A stretch of DNA of 64,000 nucleotides, taken from NCBI GenBank assembly GCA_900491605.1, contig UESW01004415.1, positions 124,001-188,000 of the forward strand. Direction: 5' to 3'. Under the pieces are notes generated by a model. That model had not been told where the DNA came from. It saw only the letters and a list, made by a program, of their open reading frames with translations, and did not search any database. Positions 46,501 through 57,500 of this stretch are shown here, one piece after another (positions within the stretch are counted from its first letter, which is position 1; each line of letters begins with the position of its first letter). The position numbers and the translations under genes are program-made. The stretch comes from Calamus simplicifolius (lineage: Eukaryota; Streptophyta; Magnoliopsida; Arecales; Arecaceae).

Positions 46501-46567
46501 GTATTTTCTTGTAGTGAAACCGATAACTTGGCTAGATCCAGTTGATCCCTACCGTCCAGCAAGAAAT

Positions 46568-47144
46568 TGTTATCTTTTTTAGATTGTTATTCAAGTTAAT
46601 TTTTTCATGCTTGCAACTAGGAATATATTATACATAAATATATATATGTATGTATATTAAAAAATATCTGTAGTGTGTGCGAGGCAGATTATATTCAAAA
46701 AAAATATTTTAAAATAATAATAAGTTAAGAATCAGGCATGGGAGGCGGTTTACACTACTGCCCTAAAGGAGAACTGGTCCCCCTTCTCGTGCGAAGAAAA
46801 TAGAACCTCAACTCTCCTTCAAGGTACAACCCGGAAGCCAGATTCCTACATCCGTCGGCGGCACGATCTCAATGGACGCGATCAGCGATCTCCAACACAA
46901 TCTTCGAAGAAACAAAAAACAATGAAATGTAGAATTGTTGTTGTTGTTTTTTTTTTAAATTTTCATCCTTTGAAACTTATTTATAGATTTTTTTTTAAAA
47001 AAATGGTTAGACATTTTTTTAATGGCTAGGAAATTTATTTTTTAAAACAGCCGAACGTTCGGTCGTTTGGTTTTCAAACAGCCGAACGTTTGGGTTTTTT
47101 TTTTAAACAACGTTGGCGTTTGGAAAAACGGCCGAATGTTAACA
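46568..47144 (-). repeat. Capture element: 3' LTR (577 bp)
   Basis: It is alignable throughout with 49758-50365. It includes GCCGAACGTTCGGTCGTTTGG, a palindromic CGAACGTTCG core, and a shorter AT run than the partner LTR. Confidence 0.92.
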
Positions 47145-47153
47145 ATCCCCCAT
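47145..47153 (-). other. Capture element: polypurine tract
   Basis: The minus strand reads ATGGGGGAT directly against the LTR start TGTTAAC. This is a typical copia polypurine tract and gives the element's orientation. Confidence 0.82.
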
Positions 47154-47462
47154 AAAAAAATAAAAATAAAAATAAAAGAATAATAACCAAATAAATTAAA
47201 TTCAATAAGCAATTTTAAAACTTTAAAATTTACTGTGCTTAGTGCAAGTACCTTCTAGGTTTAAACTTGCATTTAGTATAAAATACACACAGTATGAAGA
47301 TGAGCTGATTATAATGCGGGTTATCGCTATCTAGGCCATGCGCTCGCCTTGATTTTCATGAGAGTTACTAGGGATTCGCCCCGATCCCATAGTCGCGGCC
47401 TCACGACTACTCTCACTAAGGTAAATCCTTCAAGGGTATGTGCAACGGAATCATACATCGCT

Positions 47463-47650
47463 GAATTTACAGCCTTGGATCTGTTAAGAGCTATGCTCAA
47501 TAAGGTAGATCTTCCAAGGGTACATGACCTCACTGAATTTACATCCTTGGATCTGTTAAGAGCTATGCTCAATAAGGTAGATCCTCCAAGGGTACATGAC
47601 CTCGCTGAATTTACAGCCTTGGATCTATTAAGAGCTATGCTCAACCTAAC
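47463..47650. repeat. 72-bp tandem repeat, about 2.6 copies
   Basis: GAATTTACAGCCTTGGATCT starts at 47463, 47535 (one base changed) and 47607. A more diverged unit precedes them from about 47420. It lies between the RNase H stop and the polypurine tract of the capture element. Confidence 0.9.
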
Positions 47651-47803
47651 CGTCACAATAAAACACCACACTATAGGGATGGGATGGAGACAAACTCCTA
47701 AAGCGATGCTTCCAGATATCACCTCAGAGATCATTTCCATTTGAACCTTAACCATGGGGTTGCCATGACAGTAGGGGTCCACTCTGGTGACTAATATATG
47801 GGC

Positions 47804-47965
47804 TAAAGCCCCATCCCCCTCGATGTCTCAAAAATCGCGGTCTTCGAAAGGCCTTTGGTTAAAAGATCTGCCAAATTATGTTTAGATCTTACAAACTGCA
47901 GTGATATTGATTCTTTCATTTTATTTCTTATATATTTATACCTGATCAGGATATGGGCAGTAATG
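47804..47965 (-). pseudogene. Copia RNase H C-terminal remnant
   Basis: The minus strand reads HILIRYKYIRNKMKE, then SLQFVRSKHNLADLLTKGLS and ETSRGMGL before a TAG at 47806-47804. These are the last blocks of a copia RNase H (the HIxIRxHxIR and ADxLTKxL motifs). Similarity stops abruptly near 47965, where the element's own pol appears to have been replaced. It provides the only pol-derived evidence of the parent element's family. Confidence 0.8.
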
Positions 47966-48313
47966 CCCATTAGACAGAGAAAGACTGATTATGCCACATG
48001 AATGACAATAATTGACCATGCTACTTCATAAAATAACCACAAAATATAATCTACAAATGAACATCATAGACTTGCATAGCATAGCAGTGAATTCATGAAA
48101 TTGTTTCACTACCCATAATCTATATTATGCACCATTACCCCCACAATACTGGGACTACTACATCACATCATCAGGAGGCTCAACTGATGGCATTAAACAT
48201 TTTAACTTTTTCCTTTTATCATTCCAGAATTAGCTAAAAGAAACTACCAAACTAGCCTTAGATAAGACCAACCTTATTTCATCGAAATAACCATCACTGT
48301 CACCTTAATAACA

Positions 48314-48385
<72 letters not shown>

Positions 48386-48660
48386 ATTGCAACAAACAGT
48401 ACAAATTTTAGTGAAGTAAAAAATGATCATATGACATAACTAACCATCATAACATTATACACTGTAATTCACCAACATGAGAAGATATGGACAGGATTCA
48501 TAGATGAACGCATACACAAAAAAAAAAAAACTATTTAATATAAATAACAAAACACCAAAAGAAGAAGCATCGAAAAGCCAGCCATAAAATATTTTTTCCT
48601 TTTTATATTTAAATCATGGTAGGATCTGATAAGATTCTGTTTCTTCCTTTCAAAGAAGCG
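47966..48660. other. Unidentified stretch between pol remnant and ERGIC3-like copy
   Basis: AT-rich, with a (TA)n run at 48315-48383 and an A-run near 48519-48531. It shows neither copia similarity nor coding potential. It may be sequence acquired together with the ERGIC3-like gene or later spacer. Confidence 0.5.
48315..48383. repeat. (AT)n microsatellite
   Basis: About 34 TA units without interruption after GTATATA. Confidence 0.95.
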
Positions 48661-48846
48661 GACTATTCATTCAGATCAAAAGGCAAATGAAAACAAAAAA
48701 GATAACAACATTTGAACCCACGAAGAGATCAGATCACATCTCAGATCGCATCCAAAACCAAATCTCAGATCGCATCCAAAACAAAATCTCAGATTTTTTA
48801 CTTCAGTTAGTTCGGTTTGCAGAGCTTTGGTTTCAGGGCCTTCGAG

Positions 48847-49757
48847 ATGGAGATCCTCAACAAGCTCAAGAATCTCGATGCCTATCCAAAGATCAACGAG
48901 GATTTCTACGGTCGGACATTCTTGGGAGGCCTCATCACCATCATTTCCTCTATCGTTATGCTTCTCTTATTCATCTCCGAGGCTAGAGTATATATTTATT
49001 CAGAAACAGAGACTAAGTTGATAGTAGATACCTCGAGAGGAGAAAGACTACAAAACAATTTTGATATTACATTTCCATCCCTTAGTTGTTCGCTTATTAG
49101 TGTTGATACCATGGATGTAAGCGGGGAGCAGCACTATGATATAAGGCATGACATCACAAAGAAAAGATTAGATTATTCTGGTAATGTTATTGAGTCAAGG
49201 CAAGATAGAGTTGGTGCACCCAAGATTGAAAGGCCTTTACAAAAGCATGGAGGAAGGCTTGAGCATAATGAGACTTATTGTGGTTCTTGCTATGGTGCAG
49301 AAGTGTCAGATGATTGTTACTGTAACTCATGCGAAGAAGTTCGTGAAGCATATGTGAAGAAAGGATGGGCCCTGACAAATCCAGATTTGATCGACCAATG
49401 CACAAGAGAAGGCTTCATCCAAAAGGTCAAGGAACAAGAAGGGGAAGATTCAAGGGTTCTTGGATGTCAATAAAGTTGCTGGAAATTTTTACTTTGTGCC
49501 TGGAAAAAGCTTCCACGGATCTAACATTCGTGTGTATGACTTATTGGCCTTTCAAATAGAAAGTTACAATATAAGCCACAAAATAAATAAACTATCATTT
49601 GGAAAAGAGTTTCCAGGTGCTATAAATCCACTTGATGGTGCACAGTGGACACAACAAGCCTCATCTGGGATGTACCAATATTTCATCAAAGTTGTTCCCA
49701 TAATTTACAGACACATAAGAGGACACAGAATTCACTCAGACCCGTTCTCCTTTAGAT
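48847..49757 (+). pseudogene. Intronless, 3'-truncated ERGIC3-type gene copy
   Basis: It opens at ATG 48847 (MEILNKLKNLDAYPKINEDF), with the ERGIC N-terminal domain, a membrane segment (GGLITIISSIVMLLLFISEA, about residues 27-46), then lumenal blocks DITFPSLSCSLISVDTMDVS, GEQHYDIRHDITKKRLD, PLQKHGGRLEHNETYCGSCY, CNSCEEVREAYVKKGW and FIQKVKEQEGE. At about 49455 the frame moves from one phase to another (about 8 nt appear deleted). It continues NKVAGNFYFVPGKSFHGSN, SYNISHKINKLSFGKEFPGA and GMYQYFIKVVPIIYRHIRGH. Coding similarity ends within about 6 bases of the LTR at 49758, so the last 80 or so residues with the second membrane segment are missing. Intact ERGIC3/Erv46 proteins cycle in COPII vesicles between ER and Golgi. 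Plant genomic copies of this family normally have many introns (from memory), so the continuous exon sequence implies an RNA intermediate. Confidence 0.88.
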
Positions 49758-49826
49758 TGTTATCTTTTTTAGATTGTTATTCAAGTTTATTTTTTCATGC
49801 TTGCAACTAGGAATATATTAGTATAC

Positions 49827-49874
<48 letters not shown>

Positions 49875-50365
49875 ATTAAAAAAATATTTATGGTGTGTGC
49901 GAGGCAGATTATATTCAAAAAAAATATATTAAAATAAAAATAAGTCAAGAATCAGGCTTGGGAGCCGGTTTACACCACTGCCCTAAAGGAGAACTGGTCC
50001 CCCTTTTCGTGCAAAGAAAATATAACCTCAACTCTCCTTCAAGGTACAACCCGGAAGCCAGATTCCTACATCCATCGGCGGTACGATCTCAACGGATGCG
50101 ATCAGCGATCTCCAACACAATCTTCGACAAAATAAAAACAATGAAATGTAGAATTGTTGTTGTTATTTTTTTTTTAAATTTTTATCATTTGAAACCTATT
50201 TATAGATTTTCTTTTTTAAAAAAATAGTTAGACGTTTTTTTAAATGGCTAGGCAATTTATTTTTAAAACAGTCGAACGTTCGGTCGTTTGGTTTTCAAAC
50301 GGCCGAACGTTTGGGTTTTTTTTTTTAACAACGTTGGCGTTTGGAAAAATGGTCGAACGTTAACA
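49758..50365 (-). repeat. Capture element: 5' LTR (608 bp)
   Basis: Same sequence as 46568-47144 with scattered transitions, and with an AT-repeat about 20-30 bp longer (49832-49863). Its inner edge joins ERGIC3-like coding sequence directly, with no tRNA primer site. Confidence 0.92.
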
Positions 50366-50370
50366 GAAAT

Positions 50371-51427
50371 AGGCTTGGGAGACTTATTTCGGAGCATCCG
50401 CAGAGAGATGGCCAGAGGAGAGGAGCAAGGATTGGAAGTCGGCGGGCGTTGAAGAAGAAAAGGAAACCCTAATCGCGAGAGCAAAAGAGAAAGGTCGGTC
50501 CCAAACCAGCCCGATTTTTATCATTCGTCGATTGCTCTTGAAATAGTTATAGTGTCGAAATAGCTTATTTCAGGGGTTAAGACGGAATAAGAAAGGAGGA
50601 TCCGAGATGCTCACCGAAATAAGGATAGAAGTGGACCTCATCGAAACGAGTGTTTAAAGAAATAAGCTAAAATAAGGCCATATTCCATGTCCTATTCGAG
50701 CAGCCAAACACTGCCTTTGTTCATTTTTCCTATCCTACATTAATTACATGATAGCATGAAGTCGTTGCGACTCATTAAAGTTTAGAACGAAACAGTAGTC
50801 ACCCAAGATTAGACCATTCTCTTGGTGTCAGATCCACGTTACATCAACTCTTGCTGATGAGCGCCCGATGAATGTTGCAAGCGCAAACCGGCGATGGTTA
50901 ACAGTGTGTAGACGGAGGTCATATCTTATCTGGTCGGTCCCACATTAGATTAGTTCTGTCCAAGAATGGCGTTGATGACCATAAAATGCTTTTATAAAGC
51001 CTCTACGATTAGCTCGACACGCAATCATTTATAAAGAAATAAATTATTTATAAAGCTTTTACGAACCGCTCTGCACGCGATCAACGAGCCTGAAGGCGCT
51101 TTTAACTATTTGTCGGAGAAAGTTAGTTGGATCCAAGGCCTCACGCTCTCGTTTCCACTATATCTCTCTTTTACATTTTTTATCCTGCTTCTCGACCCAT
51201 CGCTGCCTCCGCACCGCTGAAACAGTGAAACGTGGATGCATTCCGGACCACTTCTCCCCGCTTAACATGCTCCTCCGGACCACCCCAACGCAACCTTCCG
51301 GATAGATCCCACCCCCTCGCTGACCTTCCGGGCACGGGAGCTCTTCGATCTCTTCCTTCCGTCCGACGCTGCTCGCGAATTTTAGTGCTTTTCTTTTGAA
51401 TCTTGCATCTCTTTCTCTCGATCGGAG
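50371..51427. other. Spacer with a host leader-like segment and the Sec61 beta promoter
   Basis: At 50371-50500 the minus strand looks like a host 5' leader (CT-rich with TTAGGGTTT, that is AAACCCTAA at 50464-50472). A semi-palindromic region at 50520-50700 has repeated GAAATAAG and CTTATTTC words. From about 51120 to 51427 the sequence becomes GC- and CT-rich, fitting the promoter and leader of the Sec61 beta gene; a weak TATATCTC occurs near 51163. Confidence 0.5.
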
Positions 51428-51747
51428 ATGGCGAGGGGGAGCTCGCAGTCGCAGACGTCGTCGTCCGCCGGGGCAGCGGCGCGGCCGACGACGGTCGGGC
51501 CGCGGGGATCGCCGGCGGCGGCGGCGGGGATGAGGAGGCGGAGGCTGGGCGGTGGCGGAGGTGGATCGGCCGGCGGGGGATTCGGCGGAGCCGGGGGAGC
51601 AATATGCTGAGGTTCTACACCGACGACGCCCCCGGGCTCAAGATGACCCCCACCGTCGTGCTGGTGATGAGCCTCTGCTTCATCGGCTTCGTCACGGCGC
51701 TCCACGTCTTCGGAAAGCTCTATCGCTCTCGAACCTCCGGTTCTTGA
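51428..51747 (+). CDS. SEC61B: Protein transport protein Sec61 subunit beta (frameshift in a G run)
   Basis: It starts MARGSSQSQTSSSAGAAARP, then GMRRRRLGGGGGG, and a Gly-rich linker. The second half continues in another frame as NMLRFYTDDAPGLKMTPTVV, the tail-anchor membrane segment VVLVMSLCFIGFVTALHVFG and KLYRSRTSGS, stopping at 51745-51747. The two halves join if the run GGGGG just before AGCAATATG (about 51593-51597) has one more G. So this is either a one-base sequencing or assembly error in a homopolymer, or a recent mutation that would end the protein at GGAIC. Sec61 beta is the small tail-anchored subunit of the Sec61 translocon in the ER membrane, helping co-translational import; the usual plant length is about 80-108 residues. 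High GC is typical of monocot 5' coding regions. The identity is clear, the integrity is not. Confidence 0.9.
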
Positions 51748-53605
51748 TCCGCTAGCGGCGGCGCCGAGCGAGGGACACGCCCACGCCTCACGCCTCTGTA
51801 AAAGATTAAGGTCTTATGCTTTGTTTTCTTTATGAGAAGTTGTCTTTTTTGTGGTGCGTTAAGTGGAACTGCTCTGATCTTAGGGCTAAAGAAGAGAGCT
51901 TAAGATTGCGTTTTTTTTTTTTTTTTTCCCCGAATGAATGAATTGCGGTAGGGTGAGGTTTTCTGCTAAATCTGCTGGCTTTCTTCTCAAAAGATCCATC
52001 ATCTTGATTGCTTTAGTAATTTTGCTGCTTAATTTCGAAAGGGCTATAATTAATTTGCTCACTTTGGTGTTTTATTTCCTCCAAACGAACAAAGGGAGTA
52101 TATTAGCTTGAACTGATGCATGGCATTCAATTACTTTCTTTCATATTTTAATAAATAGAAAGTAAACTCGAAATGGATTTCATTGACTGTACCCATTTTT
52201 ATCCCCTTAAAAAACAGATAGCAAGCAAACCCACCAGGAAATCTTATTAACGATTTAATATGCGTGCCCTGTTCTAATATCAGTTGGGTCAGTAATTTGC
52301 ATTGCTTCTATCATCCTTTCTCATAAATAATGCAGTTCTTAGGGGCATCTGCTCCCTGCTGAAAAATTATGAGGTATTTTCTTGATTAACATCTGAGCTG
52401 ATATGATGTGTTTCCACTTTTTGTTCATAAATTGGCCACCATGTAATTTTAGTTTCTGTTGCTTCCTATGCATTGTAGAATGCAAAGCTTATTAGCGTGC
52501 AATTTCTTCTTAATGATGTTTCTAGGCAAACTATGAGTGCCGTGGAAGGCATCAATAGAACACCACTGATAGATATCTTGATGAAGTGTACAGAGGGCAA
52601 TGTGGTGGATAATCTTTGAAGAAATGTTAATGAGATAGATGCTAAGGCTTTTTTTTGGTGCTGGAGAAGTGAAGAAAAATATGAAAAAAAAATGAAGAGT
52701 TGATTCTGCCTAGGTTTTAGATGATCATGCCTTGAAGATTGAAATAGCCTAAGGACCTTAGAACTTTAATCAAAAAAAGGAGAGGATTAAATATGTAAGG
52801 GGGTGATAAAACCATTTGTTGAGGAGGGGCTTATGAGTCATTAACTTATAGGTAAGTCTGAATGATAAACATTGATGCATGTTGTGTTTGGAAATTGTAG
52901 GTTGGGATGCAAGAGTACTGCTAAAGGGACATGTATCTACTTGGTTTGACATACATAGATGAGGTCCTATCTGCAACAACTTTAGCAAGAGAATTATATG
53001 TGAAGAACTGTTGTTGTCTATGCAGCTAGGAGAACGATCTGCCTCTCTTTTGCTTCATCATTACAACTTTATTTGCAGTTCCATGTAGTTCCGTGTTGAA
53101 ATACAATCAATCCCTTTGTGCACCTGAGTAGGGGAGAATTGGTGCATTGGTATTGTGATTATGTTTAATCTCTTCACGAGAATTCCCTTGGCGCTTATCC
53201 TTACATGTCAACCAATTGTAATTGTGGAAGGTGGGGAAAAAAAAAACTTATAGGACATTAGACTAAAGGATTTGAGGATTTATTGTTTGATCCATATCTT
53301 TGTTTTCCCTCGTTGCTGTATATTCTCAACTTCATGTTTACAAGTTCTATACTCCTAGTATGCTTCCCAATAAATTTATTGTGTTTCCATGTTTCTTCCT
53401 ATATCTCTTTCCTATCCTTCCACCCTTCACATTTTGTATCGTTGGACTTTCCGCTCGTTTTTTCCTTTTTTGTTTATTTGTTTATTGGGTGATTTAAAGG
53501 GAAAAAAAATCACAAGGCCTGACATGCATGGAAGTTGTCAACATACACGTTTGTCTTGAAATCTACATGGTCTCTCAGAATTACTTACCAGCTAATTGCT
53601 AGGAC
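51748..53605. other. Sec61 beta 3' region and spacer
   Basis: It begins with the probable 3' untranslated region of Sec61 beta. A T-run occurs at 51911-51926. No other coding signal is recognised; short frames at 52770-53500 are low-similarity. Confidence 0.5.
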
Positions 53606-53610
53606 ATTTC

Positions 53611-54590
53611 TTATAATGGCTCTTCCATCGTATCTTTCTCATCTAATTTTCCTGCAAGTTTCTCCTCCAATTCTCTATCTGAAAAAAATGCTAATTGCCT
53701 CTTGTTTTAGTACTAAATAAATATGATTGTTGAAGAATTGTGGACCTTTGCTACTTGTCTAAGAAGGCCACCCACAGGGGCTGTTTCTGTGCCAAGCCTT
53801 CTTCCTTGACTGCAACATTGGTACTTGTCTGGAATGATGGAGGACAGTCTACTTAATATTTTCTTTATGCTTGGAGTACATTTTGTAACCAGATGCAAAT
53901 CCAACAAGCAAACCAAAATTTACAAGTCATGATAATAGTCCTTATAGATTGGATTTTTTTTTTTTTGATTTCTTCCTTTTTTTCTTACAAAAATGAAACA
54001 ATTTAGAGGCCAGAGTATATTAACTATCATTCCGTTTTTCAGTTCTTGTTGATTATCATTTAATTGATATATAATTTTCATATATTCTTAATTTACAAAT
54101 ATATCTTATAATAACTCTGCTATTGTATCTCTTTCATCTATTTTCCCGGAAAGTTTCTCCTCTAATTCTGTATCTGAAATAAAATGCTAGTTGCCTCTTG
54201 CTTTAATACTAAATATATATGTCTGCTGAAGAATTCTAGACCGATGCTTTATGTCTGAGAGGACCACCCACAGGAGCTGTTTCTGTGCCAAGCCTTCTTC
54301 CTTACCTACAGCATTGGTAATTGTCTGGAATAATGGAAGACATTCTACTTAATATTTTCTTTATGCTTGGAATACATTTTGTAGCCAGATGCAAAACTAA
54401 CAAACAAACCACTTTTTACAAGTCGTGATGGTAGGCTTTATAGATTGATTTATTTATTTATTTTGATTCTTCCTTTTCTTACAAAAATGAAACCATTTAG
54501 GGACCAGAGTTTGTTAGCTATCATTCCATATTTCAGCTGTTGTTGATTATTATTTAATTGATACATAATTTACATATATACTTAATTCAC
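53611..54590. repeat. 495-bp tandem segmental duplication
   Basis: Copy 1 (53611-54105) and copy 2 (54106 to about 54590) align end to end. Both contain CTGTTTCTGTGCCAAGCCTT, CTACTTAATATTTTCTTTAT and CTTACAAAAATGAAACCATT-like text. By eye they differ at perhaps 10-12% of sites plus small indels, so the duplication is old. The content is non-coding and not recognised as a transposon. Confidence 0.9.
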
Positions 54591-57500
54591 ATTGAAATTT
54601 ACTCAGCAACATTAAAGTTCCTACTTAAAATATTCATTTAAAAACGCACAGCCAAGTCCAAGTCAGGCAACAGTGGGTGGAATTAGGAAATGAATTTACT
54701 AAGAAATATCAATCTTATGAAATGTTTGTACTTTATAGCTTTTACTGCAAAATCTATCACCATTTTCAGACACCCCAGGTGCAAAGCTATTTGGTTGGTG
54801 GAAAACAAGAAGATGATTTTTTTTCTGTTAAACTCTGGATTCTAAAACATTATACTATTTCTTCTCTGGGGTGAGAGAGTTCTAGGATGGTATTTCAAAT
54901 AAAGCTATTGCAATCACATCAGAGCCACCCCTTAATTAAAGAACCAACAATTTTATCCAGTACAAGACATGAAATAGAAATATATATATATAAGAGCTAA
55001 GAAAGTACTCAAGACTCAAATAAGACCAAAAGAGAATAGGTTAAGGATCAGCAAGTATAAAGCTGGCCCGTGATAAACTTAATATAGTGAAACTTTTATG
55101 AGAAGAAAAGAGCTTTCCATTTAAGATTAATGGCAAAGGAGCTGGAACCTTTCGAATCCTAGAAAGCCTCTGGTGGAGACCGAGCAGAAAGGAATTGAAA
55201 CCCAAGCTAGGCACAAAATAATAGTAACACAGTCATGCATGCAAGATCAATCATGGACTGGTGTGCAATGTTAGCTGGCTGAAAAATGTCAATACTTCTC
55301 CAAAAATCAAACCAGCAATGCTCTCAATATTACTTTCAAGCATTTTAGTGAAGATAATAAAAAACAATTACAAAAGTAATTCAAAGAAAGTTGTTTTAGT
55401 TGTACTACTTCCTCCTAATCTACATGTAAAGAAATCTAAATAAAAATAGCCATCTTTTGAAAATATTAAATCGAAGATTAGAATGGTTTTCTTAAAAGAG
55501 ATTTCAAGTTAGATGAAACAATAGATAAATCAAGGCATCTCTCAAGAAAAAGGGTTCATGAAATCATACATCATCTGTATGGCTCTATGGCAGTCTTCTA
55601 ATGCAAATTGGGATCTCCAGTTGAAGCTGTGCTCATGGTTGACTAGCACAAACTTTCAGGGGGAAGAGATTGTTAGAGATGAAAAGTATGCTCATATATG
55701 ACATATTTAGAGGGAGGAAGGAGGAGGAAGATAAGCATTCACCACCATCAGGATTAGCGCATGGGATTACAGGGGATGAAATTGCCAAGACCACTCTTAG
55801 GATGATTGAAGGTGATAATTAAGGACAATCGATGGTACATTCCTTAAAATAGACTTGGCTGAAAGGGATTAAAGGTTATTTATAATGGAAGGAGAAACGG
55901 CTTTGATTAGCCAAATCGATACCTTTTATTGAATATAACATCATTAATCAATATTATCACATGATAAAAAAAAGAACACTATCACATAATGAACGGAGAG
56001 ATCACTTAATATGTACATTTGTCAAGCTAATACACTTTCCTAATATGAATACAATTTTTATAATATATTATATAGATTTTAATAGATGTTTTAGTCATCG
56101 GATTTGAGATGATGTGTGAAAAATAGACAGCTTCGATCAATGAGATCTCTTGAAGGATACTTGGCAAACTTTTTCATGTTAAACCAAATAAAGTGCATAG
56201 ATCGTGACTTAAATTAGACAGTATATCTTAGTATATCCTTAGAACTGGCACGCAATTGATTCTTTAACCTAACAATTTCATCACCTCGGCTCTGTTTTAT
56301 AAATGGATAGAGAGATTGACGAGAATTCTCATCATAAGGTGAGGCCCTTGAGAACAGGGACCATATAATCAAAGAAAGGGTTCAAATCAAAATAAAAGGA
56401 GACAAGAAAGCTGTGTCATCTACCAACCACACTGTAGTTTATTTGCCCTCATGCCTTTTTTTAATCTTTTATATATGGTGAGACATGACATGTGATGGTG
56501 CTGTATTTTGCCTGTGTTAAAATGGTATGCTCTTCCGAGCCTTATTCCCATTAGCATCCTTTCTAATCTAAGAAGAGAGTAGAGTGCATTCCCATGGCAT
56601 AATTATAATCGAGCTCTAAACATGCCTATCATATGTTCCTTCCCTGCATGTATATAGGAACCCAGCATGTATGATGGAGGGCAGTCATGCTTGCCCTCGC
56701 CCTCGCCCTCGCTCTTGTCAATAGCAATTTCATGATGAATAATTTGCAACCTGCCATCGATTCTGATGCGGACAAGTTTGAAAACAGACATGAATGAGTG
56801 CAGATGTTGAATAAAATAAAGAATGGTGTGGAGGGGTCAAAAAGTAGACAGTTTTGACAGAAGATGATCAAAACTTTCTTTGACGCTTTGCTCATCTGAC
56901 AGACAAAATATCTTGTAGTATGGAAATGGAGCACCAGATTGTCCTTGCTACAATTTTCAATTTGAGACTATAAAAAACAGCAAGGTAAGCTAAATCTGCT
57001 GCAGTGAAAAGCCTTAAGCACCACATTCTTTGGATCATCAGGATTAGCTGGGGCTGGGCCCTATCTATTATGATTTGGCCTCTTGATTTAATATGAAAGA
57101 ATGGATCACATTGAATTAAACTAAACTGTTATATATTATGATTTAGCCTCTTGATTCAATATGAAAGGATGAATGAAATTGAATTAAACTGAACTGTTTT
57201 ATATATCTAATTGCTCCATATTGAACCGTCCAATTTGATCTGATATAGTGGTAGATATGAATAGAACACCTTTAAGGCTAGAGATGAACATTATTTCGTT
57301 TTAACTAAAGAAACAAATTGCACGGATGTAATTTGGTCATTTCATTTCAATTTTTTCAGTAATTCATTTCAGTTTGAATTTTTTTAAAAGAATTTTCAGT
57401 TATTTGGTTCAGTTCGATTTTTTTCAGATTTAAAATAAAAAAGAACCGCTTCAAACTGATTTCTTTATATATCTTTTTCATGTTATTATGATGATAATTC

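Larger units (their letters stand above)
36193..46516 (-). mobile_element. EnSpm/CACTA DNA transposon, 10.3 kb, decayed
   Basis: The termini are CACTACAAGGGAAAA (left) and, on the opposite strand, CACTACAAGAAAATA (right). The 3-bp target duplication AAA is at 36190-36192 and 46517-46519. Hundreds of bases next to both ends are packed with GCGACGCAAT and TTGCGTCGC motifs, the subterminal transposase-binding arrays that define CACTA elements. Inside, on the minus strand, are decayed DUF4216 and Transposase_24 genes with clear intron borders. The TNP2 catalytic transposase expected upstream of them is not visible. Two amplified repeats (139 bp and 85 bp) expand the right half. It is probably unable to move by itself, but the intact termini suggest it could be moved in trans. 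Confidence 0.93.
46568..50365 (-). mobile_element. LTR retroelement carrying a captured ERGIC3-like gene copy
   Basis: Two direct LTRs (577 and 608 bp) enclose 2.6 kb. The whole is flanked by a 5-bp duplication GAAAT (46563-46567 and 50366-50370), and LTR ends are TGTTA...TAACA. A polypurine tract and a copia RNase H tail next to the left LTR show the element reads on the minus strand. No primer site, gag, integrase or RT is present. Between the RNase H tail and the 5' LTR (right) lies about 1.8 kb that includes an intronless, truncated ERGIC3-type coding sequence pointing the opposite way (plus strand). The exact TSD suggests the composite inserted as one unit. This arrangement resembles host-gene capture by retroelements such as maize Bs1. 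It is a dead, non-autonomous element. Confidence 0.88.
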
